Source: Candidatus Aegiribacteria sp.
GTDB taxonomy: Bacteria; Fermentibacterota; Fermentibacteria; Fermentibacterales; JCC-6
Direction of reading: 5' to 3'
Assembly (NCBI GenBank): GCA_030640155.1
Contig: DAOWJX010000023.1
Coordinates: forward strand, 1 to 5,688
Length of the DNA: 5,688 nt
Shown: in pieces, positions 1 through 5,688 of the stretch
Layout: each line of letters starts with the position of its first letter
Position numbering within the stretch: position 1 is the first letter of the stretch
Made by a program: the position numbers and the translations under genes
The notes under the pieces: generated by a model
Seen by the model: only the letters and a program-made list of their open reading frames with translations
What the model was told of the DNA's origin: nothing
Databases searched by the model: none

Positions 1-1
1 A

Positions 2-1099
2 ATTATAAGATCTCAGGAGCATATTGAAACTTTATGGCGAGACAGTTTCAGATCTCCGGGTGATGACCGATTCAGGGAAATCGAACAGCAGTTGTTCGAA
101 AAGATAAATCATCATTCGAGTCGGAAATGGTGGACAGTTATCCCCATTGCTGCCAGCATAGTTGCTGTTCTCCTGGGAGTAAGATTCATTCTTTCCGAGA
201 AACCGCCCATAGATATTCCTCCCGGCTACTCCATGTACGAATCAGTCGAGCGCCAGGACAATGCAGAACAGATGGAAGATTCATATTTTCAGGATACTTC
301 TGAGGCTGAATCCGGTATTGATCTGGTAATGTCTGAAACCCAGTTGGAAACTCAACCGATTCAACCCTCTGATATATCCGTGGAAACCGATACTCATTCA
401 AGAATGATAAATATTGGATACGGATATGATACAGATAGAGAGATATCCGGAGCAGCTTCAGGCAGTGATGCGGAAATGCAGGCGGGTGCTTCCGGAACCG
501 CTCAGGGAGGAGAGGGGTTGCTTGGAGCATTTGCATCCGGTGACGAGATAGAGGAATCCCTCGATATCTCTGTGAGAGGTTCTGGTGGAAGCATTCCTGA
601 GGATCATTGTTTTGAAGAAGGATCTCTTGAAGAAACTGAAGAAAGCATGTTTTATAATAATCGAATCCCTGACGATGAATTGATTTCTTCACCGGAATCT
701 GCCTGCGGCGAGCTTCATCAGGAAGAATCAGAAGGAGAAACTACGCTGTCTCTGGATATGGATACAACGGGACTCGCAACGGTGTCTTCAGTATCCGCTT
801 TATCCATAGAAGACGGAACTGAGGAGATAATCGGAATTCAGACCAGTAACGGCATTATACCGGTTGATGAAGCCTCAGTTCTGTGGCGGGATTCAGCGAA
901 GCTTCTCAGTGTTGAGCTTTTCTTCGATATTAACGGTGAACCGGATAGTACGACAGCATTGCTTCTTGATTCGCTCGTTCCCGAGTGGTATTTGTATATT
1001 CCATTTATATTCAGAGATACAACGCTGATAATTCAACGGGATAATATATGCGAATACTTTGTAAATGTTAACAGTACACCTGCTTGCGAGAATGAGTAA
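2..1099 (+). CDS. Single-pass membrane protein with acidic extracytoplasmic region, anti-sigma-like topology (5' partial)
   Basis: The frame is open from the left edge to TAA at 1097-1099, giving 365 visible residues with no ATG or GTG near the edge, so the true start is probably outside the window. A TTG at 92 is in frame but lacks an SD. The 30 residues before it (containing LWRDSFRSPGDDRF) look like genuine protein. The visible order is a charged, probably cytoplasmic N-terminus (about 44 residues), one transmembrane helix (about 45-64, starting after RKWW), a roughly 175-residue linker very rich in Glu, Asp, Ser and Gly, and a more regular C-terminal domain (last 110 residues) with hydrophobic beta-like stretches such as LLSVELFFDI. 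It has four Cys, all after the membrane helix. A short cytoplasmic segment, one helix and an extracytoplasmic domain fit an anti-sigma/FecR-like membrane regulator, but no zinc-binding HxxxCxxC motif is visible, so this is inference only. It is tightly linked to the next gene. I do not recognise a named family. Confidence 0.8.
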   Translation: MIRSQEHIETLWRDSFRSPGDDRFREIEQQLFEKINHHSSRKWWTVIPIAASIVAVLLGVRFILSEKPPIDIPPGYSMYESVERQDNAEQMEDSYFQDTSEAESGIDLVMSETQLETQPIQPSDISVETDTHSRMINIGYGYDTDREISGAASGSDAEMQAGASGTAQGGEGLLGAFASGDEIEESLDISVRGSGGSIPEDHCFEEGSLEETEESMFYNNRIPDDELISSPESACGELHQEESEGETTLSLDMDTTGLATVSSVSALSIEDGTEEIIGIQTSNGIIPVDEASVLWRDSAKLLSVELFFDINGEPDSTTALLLDSLVPEWYLYIPFIFRDTTLIIQRDNICEYFVNVNSTPACENE

Positions 1100-1103
1100 G
1101 GAG
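1098..1103 (+). promoter_or_regulatory. Ribosome binding site of the CsgG/FlgT-like barrel gene
   Basis: AAGGAG lies 7 nt before the ATG at 1111 and overlaps the TAA stop of the previous gene. This fixes the start and suggests that both genes are translated from one mRNA with possible coupling. Confidence 0.8.
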
Positions 1104-1110
1104 AAACAGA

Positions 1111-2427
1111 ATGCGCTTTCACAAATCAGTCATTCTAGTGATTGTTTTATTTATGACGGGAATCGGTTCAGCCACACTTCCCAGAATTGGTGTTGTTTCT
1201 ATCGATTCCGATGATTTTGCTCCAGACAATCTTATTCTTGAAGCAGTAAGAGTAGAACTTATCAGAAGCAGGCGTTTCGTAGTTGTTGATCTTGATTCAA
1301 TTGCCTACCTTAACGTATCACCTGATTTGCTGATCAACCGCCTGCAGACCATCGCCTCAGATGAGAATCTTGACATATTTCTTGCATTGGAAATGCCTGC
1401 CGCGGAAGAATATGACCGAACAGTATTCCGGAATGATTCAATCATTACATACAAATCGGTAACTGTCGACGTACTGGGAAGATTTTACACTTCTACGGGA
1501 ACTTTAATTGGAACCATAAGGAATACTGTTTCCAGGGAAGAGATGCTTCCATTTGCGCCTGACCACTATCGACTTGCCTTAACCTGTGCAGAACAGCTGG
1601 CAGCCAGATCTATTCTCGAACTATTTCCGCTTGAAGTAACTTTCACTGCTTCAGACAGTCAGGTTTTCAACATTCCGATCGGCAGAGAACAGGGAATCAG
1701 CAATGGCATGATCATGGCGGCAGTTGCCGCTTCTTCAGGAATTCCGGGTGAGATATCCGAGTATGAATCTCTCAGAAGCAGAGGACTGCTTCAGATATCC
1801 GATGTTGGGAATACACAATCCAGCGCAAGGCTCCTTTCCGGATATCTTGTGAATGGGGGAACGGTTACCGCGATTGAGCAGTCAGCCCCGGCAATATTGT
1901 TTATGGAATACAATCTGCTTTCCATGCAGGTTGAATATGGTGAGGGTCTTGAGGGAACGGACTCTGACTGGAGCAACAACATAAGACTTGGCGTGGAAAC
2001 AGGGAAATGGGGACTGTCATTCGGAGGCGGATTGAGAGCTGGAGGTTTGGAGCATTCATCCAGCCTGGGCATCGATCTTTTTGCCGGAACAAGGATTCCT
2101 CTGTCAAGCCCTTCGCTGGGTTTGAGATTGTCAGGAGGGGGTGAGGTTATATTCCTTATGCAGGATGTCAGGTCGGATACCCTTGCTTCAAGCTCAAGCG
2201 CGATCTGCGTTGCTGCAATCGCTGACGCCAGTCTGGAGTATCTTTTCTCCGGACACCTTGGAGTTCAGTTTGGCATCTCCGGAGTACTCGGAACAGCAGC
2301 CGATAGCTGGACGGTACAGGAGTATAACGGGAGAGTAAGAGACGCAAATCCTGATGAGATATATTACACAAGGATGGAATATGGCCCATTCAGCATTCAT
2401 GCCGGTTTGATCTATATGATTTTTTAA
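1111..2427 (+). CDS. Secreted CsgG/FlgT-like protein with C-terminal outer-membrane beta-barrel
   Basis: This 438-residue protein starts at an ATG with a strong SD. Residues 1-21 are a signal peptide (basic start, hydrophobic VILVIVLFMTGIG, cleavage likely near GSA). Residues 24-170 resemble the periplasmic alpha/beta fold of CsgG/TolB-N-type proteins: RIGVVSID as strand 1, a helix through LILEAVRVELIRS, then RRFVVVDLDSI as the next strand. Residues 173-256 resemble the FlgT C-terminal type, with the IGREQGISNGM turn and a later strand-loop ending in GGTV. From about 262 to 438 there are alternating polar/hydrophobic strands with Gly and aromatic residues (for example GKWGLSFGGGLRAG and GHLGVQFGISG), ending in YMIF; a terminal Phe is the usual outer-membrane barrel signal. 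About eight strands could be present. It probably sits in the outer membrane with a periplasmic domain. It is co-transcribed with the acidic membrane protein 11 nt upstream. Domain names rest on pattern resemblance; the barrel and signal peptide are the safer calls. Confidence 0.85.
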   Translation: MRFHKSVILVIVLFMTGIGSATLPRIGVVSIDSDDFAPDNLILEAVRVELIRSRRFVVVDLDSIAYLNVSPDLLINRLQTIASDENLDIFLALEMPAAEEYDRTVFRNDSIITYKSVTVDVLGRFYTSTGTLIGTIRNTVSREEMLPFAPDHYRLALTCAEQLAARSILELFPLEVTFTASDSQVFNIPIGREQGISNGMIMAAVAASSGIPGEISEYESLRSRGLLQISDVGNTQSSARLLSGYLVNGGTVTAIEQSAPAILFMEYNLLSMQVEYGEGLEGTDSDWSNNIRLGVETGKWGLSFGGGLRAGGLEHSSSLGIDLFAGTRIPLSSPSLGLRLSGGGEVIFLMQDVRSDTLASSSSAICVAAIADASLEYLFSGHLGVQFGISGVLGTAADSWTVQEYNGRVRDANPDEIYYTRMEYGPFSIHAGLIYMIF

Positions 2428-2432
2428 CCCGT

Positions 2433-2456
2433 TTTTACGGGCACTAGCCCGTAAAA
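2433..2456. terminator. Perfect 10-bp hairpin after the barrel gene, possible transcript end
   Basis: TTTTACGGGC (2433-2442), loop ACTA, and GCCCGTAAAA (2447-2456) form a perfect stem starting 5 nt after the stop of gene 2. The stem is symmetric and could work on either strand between the two convergent genes. There is no U-tract after the stem on either strand, so it is not a canonical intrinsic terminator. An overlapping smaller stem, CCCGT/ACGGG (2428-2432 with 2437-2441), competes with it. Confidence 0.35.
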
Positions 2457-2634
2457 TCCGCCAACTTTCGTTTCGAAGCGTCGCAGAGAGTTGTGTATAT
2501 GAGGCATGCTAGTACATAAACCGGAGGCGTACTTTGACAGTACGTCGAGGATATATGTGCGAGCATAACGAAATAGACACTGCTTTATGCGTCGCTGCAG
2601 TAGAAAGTTGGTGAATTTTGCGGGCTACTAGTGC
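2441..2634. repeat. 194-nt imperfect palindrome, one long hairpin (MITE-like element or structured RNA)
   Basis: The two ends are inverted repeats: 2445-2469 pairs with 2603-2627 over 25 positions with one mismatch and two G-U pairs, and the outer GCAC (2441-2444) pairs with GTGC (2631-2634) across a 3-nt bulge. Pairing continues inward: 2478-2491 with 2582-2595 (mismatches at 2481 and 2486), then 2506-2518 with 2554-2566 (one mismatch, one G-U). The apical stem is 2527-2533 with 2539-2545 around the loop TTGAC, with CC (2521-2522) and GG (2549-2550) below it. The whole spacer between the convergent genes is therefore one stem-loop. No coding frame of note is present. Terminal inverted repeats without a transposase fit a miniature inverted-repeat element. 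G-U pairs and paired arms that differ in sequence also allow a transcribed RNA. CTAG occurs at both ends (2444-2447, 2628-2631). Confidence 0.75.
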
Positions 2635-3320
2635 TTCCAGGGCCGCTCGGCCATTCCTCGTTCCCATATGACTTCAAGAGCAGACCATGTAGCGATAGCG
2701 AAGATGACTCCACCTATTATTCCGGAGAAGATTGTTCCGTGTACAATGCCCAGAGCCAGTGCTCCGCCGGCAATAGCAGCTGTAAAGAGAATGAGTATTG
2801 TTGCTGCAAGTGATGAGGGACCCCACTTCGATATGACTCTTACTCTGGCGAGATGAATTCCCCATACACAGAGAGGGTATCCGGTCGCACCGAAAACCGC
2901 AGCTGGAATATTCCTGAGCAGCAGAATACTGAGAGTCCATAGTAGAATCAGTGGAAGATAAACGAGAACAGCATTTCTTGAGAGAGGTGAAATCCATTTC
3001 ATCTGTTCCGGTATTTCACAAAGCGCTGTCCAGATGAGGAGTCCGGAAGCAAACCCGAGAACCAGTGATGATTCGCTATGGCGGATGAAACAACTGAAAA
3101 CAGTCCCGGTTACGCCAAGTGTAAGTAATGCTATTACGAAAACCTTCGGACCTATCTGCCCTGATTCAGTGATCTTAACGTACAATCTGGTCCCAAGAAG
3201 CTGAAGGAAAATAAATAGTAGAAAAGCAGCGATACCGAAAAAACCTGTTACAGCATAGTCCCTGAGGGTCACATCGACTATCTCAACCATCTCGCCAGTC
3301 AGAAAAGATAGAATACTCAT
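2628..3320 (-). CDS. Polytopic membrane protein of unknown function
   Basis: This reads as 230 residues from the ATG at 3320-3318 (MSILSFLTGEM...). That start is chosen because AAAGGA lies 7 nt upstream on this strand. A longer version from a TTG at 3353 would add 11 residues, but the SD would then fall inside the gene. Six or seven hydrophobic helices are visible, near residues 23-43, 59-78, 85-101, 115-135, 137-156, 170-191 and 193-212. The short connecting loops are basic or polar (for example HLARVRVISKWG before the sixth helix), and the tail ERGMAERPWKH is charged. It most likely sits in the inner membrane. I see no catalytic or transport motif and recognise no family. It is convergent with the barrel gene and divergent from the M1-like gene, so it appears to be a single-gene transcript. 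Its last codon and stop TAG (2628-2630) lie in the right arm of the palindrome, which may have replaced the original 3' end. Confidence 0.85.
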   Translation of the reverse strand: MSILSFLTGEMVEIVDVTLRDYAVTGFFGIAAFLLFIFLQLLGTRLYVKITESGQIGPKVFVIALLTLGVTGTVFSCFIRHSESSLVLGFASGLLIWTALCEIPEQMKWISPLSRNAVLVYLPLILLWTLSILLLRNIPAAVFGATGYPLCVWGIHLARVRVISKWGPSSLAATILILFTAAIAGGALALGIVHGTIFSGIIGGVIFAIATWSALEVIWERGMAERPWKH

Positions 3321-3326
3321 GTTTTT

Positions 3327-3332
3327 TCCTTT
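3327..3332 (-). promoter_or_regulatory. Ribosome binding site deciding the start of the membrane protein
   Basis: On the minus strand this reads AAAGGA, 6-7 nt before the ATG at 3320. It supports the ATG at 3320 over the in-frame TTG at 3353, which has no SD-like sequence in front. Confidence 0.7.
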
Positions 3333-3350
3333 CGCTCGCGCAAATGTGTT

Positions 3351-3378
3351 CAATTAGAAAGCTTTCGTCAATCGTCAA
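3351..3378 (-). promoter_or_regulatory. Candidate promoter of the membrane protein gene, with a 10-bp palindrome
   Basis: On the minus strand TTGACG (3378-3373) is followed after 16 nt by TAATTG (3356-3351), a weak -10. TTGACG occurs again seven bases on (3371-3366), a short direct repeat. The perfect palindrome GAAAGCTTTC (3357-3366) lies in the spacer, where a repressor could bind. The -35 matches the consensus well and the -10 poorly, so this is tentative. Confidence 0.3.
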
Positions 3379-3415
3379 CTTCACATTTCGATAAATGATA
3401 TTTGCGTTGATCGGG

Positions 3416-3444
3416 TTGCTTGGTCATATATTCAGCAGTACAAT
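3416..3444 (+). promoter_or_regulatory. Candidate promoter of the M1-like gene
   Basis: TTGCTT (3416-3421), a 17-bp spacer and TACAAT (3439-3444) fit a sigma-70-type promoter with a 5/6 match at -10 and 3/6 at -35. A second equally spaced pair, TTGTTC (3447-3452) and TATAAG (3470-3475), would give a very short leader. The primary sigma consensus of this lineage is unknown, so either or neither may be used. Confidence 0.3.
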
Positions 3445-3487
3445 GATTGTTCCTGGATTAACTGATGAATATAAGGTGCGGATATTT

Positions 3488-3493
3488 AAGAGG
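3488..3493 (+). promoter_or_regulatory. Ribosome binding site of the M1-like gene
   Basis: AAGAGG lies 5 nt before the ATG at 3499. It supports that start, which also opens directly into a signal peptide. Confidence 0.6.
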
Positions 3494-3498
3494 TTTCA

Positions 3499-5637
3499 AT
3501 GAAAACTGTTCCGTTTCTCCTGTCAATGTTCTTCATGTTATTATCATTATACTGTGTCGGGACTGGTCAGGAACCGAAAGTCGATAGTACAGGAGATCGG
3601 GTTTCTCTGTATACCGGTAAGGGCGTTTCATTCAATCTTGATCTTCATTCGGAAGTATTCGAGGATTCACTGTTTTATTCAGGTGACCTGGTGGTCGGGA
3701 TTGTAATTAAAACCGATGAATCTGAAACAGTTCTGACTTCGATGCTCGTTCCGGGATGTGGCTCCACGACAGAAGACAGATTGAATTATCTTGAAGACGG
3801 AGGACTCTCAAAACCAACAACGGTTGAAATCCCTCCTCTTGGTGAAACCGCAGGATTTGTTACGGTGTTATACACAACTGAGGATTCCAGTGTTGTAGAG
3901 AGAGTATGGAACAGAGGGGCCGGGGAACTCGCGGTACTTCAGGCGAAAACAAGGGGATTTTCTCCCAATCTGCTTCTCTCTTCAGTCAGCGGGGTTTTCA
4001 GGACCGCTGAAATGGTTAACTCCGCAAATAACATATTGCGATCCGTTTATCTCTCTGATCGAAATCGGACCATGATTGTGGAAGAAGTCAATTCAGACGT
4101 AACAGTTCCACCTGATGTTTATCACCGCATTGTTCTTTCAGTCAATCCGGCACACAGAGAAATTACTGTGGTCGACACATTGAGGATTGATTTCAGCCCC
4201 ACTCAGTCCGATAGCCAGTTAACTCTGTTTCTTCCGAACAGCGGAACCGATTCAAACTTTGAGGCTCTGAGCGGAAACTTTGAATACAGCGGAGATTCAG
4301 TGTGCTGCGTTGCAGATTCCTCAAGAATATTCACAGGTCTATTCTCCGGAAATTGGAATGGATTCATTTCCGGTTCTACAGACCGGATCTTAAGCAGCGG
4401 ATTGCAGATCAACCCCTCGACTTCCTTTCAGTGTGGCATGTGGTTCTATCCTGGAAACGATATACCGGCTTCGTACAGTCTGGACATTTCAGTTCCGGAT
4501 ATGGGGTACAGGATCTATGCCCCCCTTCAGGAATTATCTAGAGTGGTGTCCGATTCACTTCTGATCGTATCCTATTCCTCCCCCGAAGGCGGCGTAAGAG
4601 GTCCTCTTGCCTGGGCGACAGGAGGATTCTCTGAAATGGATATTGCCGGATGGAGAAGTAAGTATTTATGCCATGATTCCGATTCTATTGCGCTGGAAAT
4701 GAGTTATCTGGCGGATGATCTTGCATCTGTCTTCTGGAACAACATGGGCTTCTCCGGCGCCAGACTGGATTTCGTAATCGTTCGGAGCCTTGACGTTCCT
4801 GTTTTTCTGACTGGTCCGGGATGCGTTTTCCTTTCCTCTGACATGCTTGCGTCAGTTCAGGGGTACGAATCATGGTCCGATTCACTTGTTTCAGGAATTC
4901 CAGTTCCGGCTGCAGCAATTGTATTTGAGACGGCAAAAGCTTTCCTCGCCGGCAGTACTTATCTTACAGAATGTCTCCGGGACGCTTTCGCGGCGTGGTC
5001 AGTCTATAAATTCGTAACTGCGGAGGATAATGCGGATTCAGCTGAACTGCTTGAAGCCTATCGAAAATACTACCTCTATACATCAGAGATAACCGGTGGC
5101 ACGGAATACGCGATAGCTGATCCCGGATTACATGATTCTCCGCTTTATGATCCTGTGATACTTGGTAAAGCCCCGATCGTTATTGAATTCCTTACGAGAG
5201 AGATCCCGGCGTTCAAAAGAGGAATACCAAGAGCGCTTGAGAATCTCAGGCACTCCGGTGATTCATTCGGCAGATTGTTTTCCGCGATGGGAATCCGGGA
5301 GAGCGGGGAGTTCGGAGAGTTGTTCTTCCAATGGCTTTACAGTCCGGGTATTCCTCAGATTGAAGTCATCTGGGCTGATTCATCGGAATATCTGCATATC
5401 TGGATAGAACAGTATCAGCCGGGGCAGAATTTCCCGCTTGGATCGATAACCGACGATGTTCTTATCATTTCCGAAGAGAATTCCGAGGTGATTGAACTCA
5501 CGAGGGGTTCAACAGAGGGTTTCTTCTCCGGTAGAATACCGGATATGATCCAGGATGTTCAAGCGATCAATATTGATCCTGACCGGATTCTCCCCGCTGA
5601 TATAATCTACAGGCATCTTCATGGCAGCCTTGATTGA
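3499..5637 (+). CDS. Secreted M1-aminopeptidase-like protein with lost catalytic residues (pseudopeptidase)
   Basis: This 712-residue protein opens with a signal peptide (basic MK, hydrophobic core to about 17, cleavage near VGTGQ). C19 follows SLY, which is a poor lipobox, so signal peptidase I is more likely. Residues 25-190 form a beta-rich domain I do not recognise. About 205-370 match the M1 N-terminal beta-domain, including MWFYPGNDIPASYSLDISVP, which corresponds to the M1 W-YP-ND-PA--- segment. About 380-620 match the thermolysin-like domain and end in FFQWLYSPGIPQIEV. Residues 621-712 match the short M1 C-terminal beta-domain and end near NIDPDRILPAD. In active M1 enzymes HExxH plus a downstream Glu bind zinc. 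Here the aligned region reads FETAK (476-480), with both His lost and only E477 kept, and LRDAF (493-497) in place of NEGF. The catalytic Tyr two residues before the Lys of KGA aligns with L555, and no GAMEN-type motif is seen. The protein probably acts outside the cytoplasm as a binding or structural protein. Two tandem in-frame stops (TGA, TAA) end it. Confidence 0.88.
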   Translation: MKTVPFLLSMFFMLLSLYCVGTGQEPKVDSTGDRVSLYTGKGVSFNLDLHSEVFEDSLFYSGDLVVGIVIKTDESETVLTSMLVPGCGSTTEDRLNYLEDGGLSKPTTVEIPPLGETAGFVTVLYTTEDSSVVERVWNRGAGELAVLQAKTRGFSPNLLLSSVSGVFRTAEMVNSANNILRSVYLSDRNRTMIVEEVNSDVTVPPDVYHRIVLSVNPAHREITVVDTLRIDFSPTQSDSQLTLFLPNSGTDSNFEALSGNFEYSGDSVCCVADSSRIFTGLFSGNWNGFISGSTDRILSSGLQINPSTSFQCGMWFYPGNDIPASYSLDISVPDMGYRIYAPLQELSRVVSDSLLIVSYSSPEGGVRGPLAWATGGFSEMDIAGWRSKYLCHDSDSIALEMSYLADDLASVFWNNMGFSGARLDFVIVRSLDVPVFLTGPGCVFLSSDMLASVQGYESWSDSLVSGIPVPAAAIVFETAKAFLAGSTYLTECLRDAFAAWSVYKFVTAEDNADSAELLEAYRKYYLYTSEITGGTEYAIADPGLHDSPLYDPVILGKAPIVIEFLTREIPAFKRGIPRALENLRHSGDSFGRLFSAMGIRESGEFGELFFQWLYSPGIPQIEVIWADSSEYLHIWIEQYQPGQNFPLGSITDDVLIISEENSEVIELTRGSTEGFFSGRIPDMIQDVQAINIDPDRILPADIIYRHLHGSLD

Positions 5638-5668
5638 TAATCACAATAAAGCCGAACATATATCTACT

Positions 5669-5674
5669 GAAGGA
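5669..5674 (+). promoter_or_regulatory. Ribosome binding site of the next gene
   Basis: GAAGGA lies 6 nt before GTG at 5681. The spacing and strength are like those of the other SD sites in the window. Confidence 0.5.
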
Positions 5675-5680
5675 CATTAA

Positions 5681-5688
5681 GTGAGAAT
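5681..5688 (+). CDS. Probable start of the next gene (3' partial, 8 nt visible)
   Basis: A GTG start preceded by GAAGGA begins 43 nt after the stop of the M1-like gene and runs off the window. Only two codons are visible (fMet-Arg), so nothing can be said of the product. The short gap and same strand suggest co-transcription with the M1-like gene. Confidence 0.4.

Noticed and set aside
15..25. AGGAG followed by ATT as a possible start of gene 1
   Set aside because: The spacing of 3 nt is too short and ATT is a rare start; an upstream start outside the window is more likely.
1..27. Frame 1 ending in TGA at 25-27, possibly the tail of an upstream gene overlapping gene 1
   Set aside because: Only eight codons are visible and none is diagnostic, so an upstream gene end cannot be supported.
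186..692. 168-residue open frame on the minus strand opposite gene 1
   Set aside because: It lies wholly within the coding strand of a well-supported gene, lacks an SD, and its Gln/His/Arg/Leu-rich composition is typical of antisense to acidic, Ser-rich coding sequence.
2141..2400. Overlapping short open frames on both strands within the barrel-encoding region
   Set aside because: They are out of frame with a clear signal-peptide-to-terminal-Phe protein and lack start signals.
2441..2634. CRISPR repeat, tRNA or known riboswitch in the intergenic palindrome
   Set aside because: There are no spaced direct repeats, no cloverleaf, and it lies 3' of both flanking genes rather than in a leader.
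3321..3353. N-terminal extension of the membrane protein from a TTG at 3353
   Set aside because: The SD for the ATG at 3320 lies inside this extension, and the TTG has no SD of its own.
3547..3558. Lipoprotein signal at C19 of the M1-like protein
   Set aside because: The residues before the Cys are S-L-Y; Tyr at -1 does not fit the lipobox, so an ordinary signal peptide is preferred.

Overview
The window looks like a piece of a Gram-negative-type (diderm) bacterial chromosome of moderate GC, rich in envelope proteins. The evidence is a predicted outer-membrane beta-barrel ending in Phe, two proteins with Sec-type signal peptides, and clear Shine-Dalgarno (SD) sites. The Ser/Asp/Gly-rich secreted proteins and the intergenic palindrome remind me of uncultured FCB-group lineages such as Fermentibacteria. 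That placement is an impression, not something the sequence proves. No phage, transposase, CRISPR, tRNA or rRNA genes were seen.

Layout. (1) At 2-1099 (+) is a 5'-truncated gene for a single-pass membrane protein with a short cytoplasmic N-terminus, a long acidic linker and a C-terminal domain; its topology resembles an anti-sigma factor. (2) At 1111-2427 (+), translationally close to the first gene, is a secreted protein that joins a CsgG/FlgT-like periplasmic part to a C-terminal beta-barrel. (3) At 2428-2634 is a gene-poor junction filled by a 194-nt imperfect palindrome that folds end to end into one long hairpin. (4) At 2628-3320 (-) is a six- or seven-helix membrane protein of unknown function, convergent with gene 2; its stop codon lies in the palindrome arm. 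(5) At 3321-3498 is a divergent promoter region. (6) At 3499-5637 (+) is a secreted protein with the complete fold signature of an M1 aminopeptidase but with the zinc ligands and catalytic residues replaced. (7) At 5681 an SD-preceded GTG probably starts the next gene.

Genes 1 and 2 are likely one transcript, with an inner-membrane protein and an outer-membrane protein made together, possibly as parts of one envelope-spanning unit. Genes 3 and 4 are transcribed away from each other from a shared 178-bp spacer. The two observations most worth following are the M1 pseudopeptidase and the long palindromic element.
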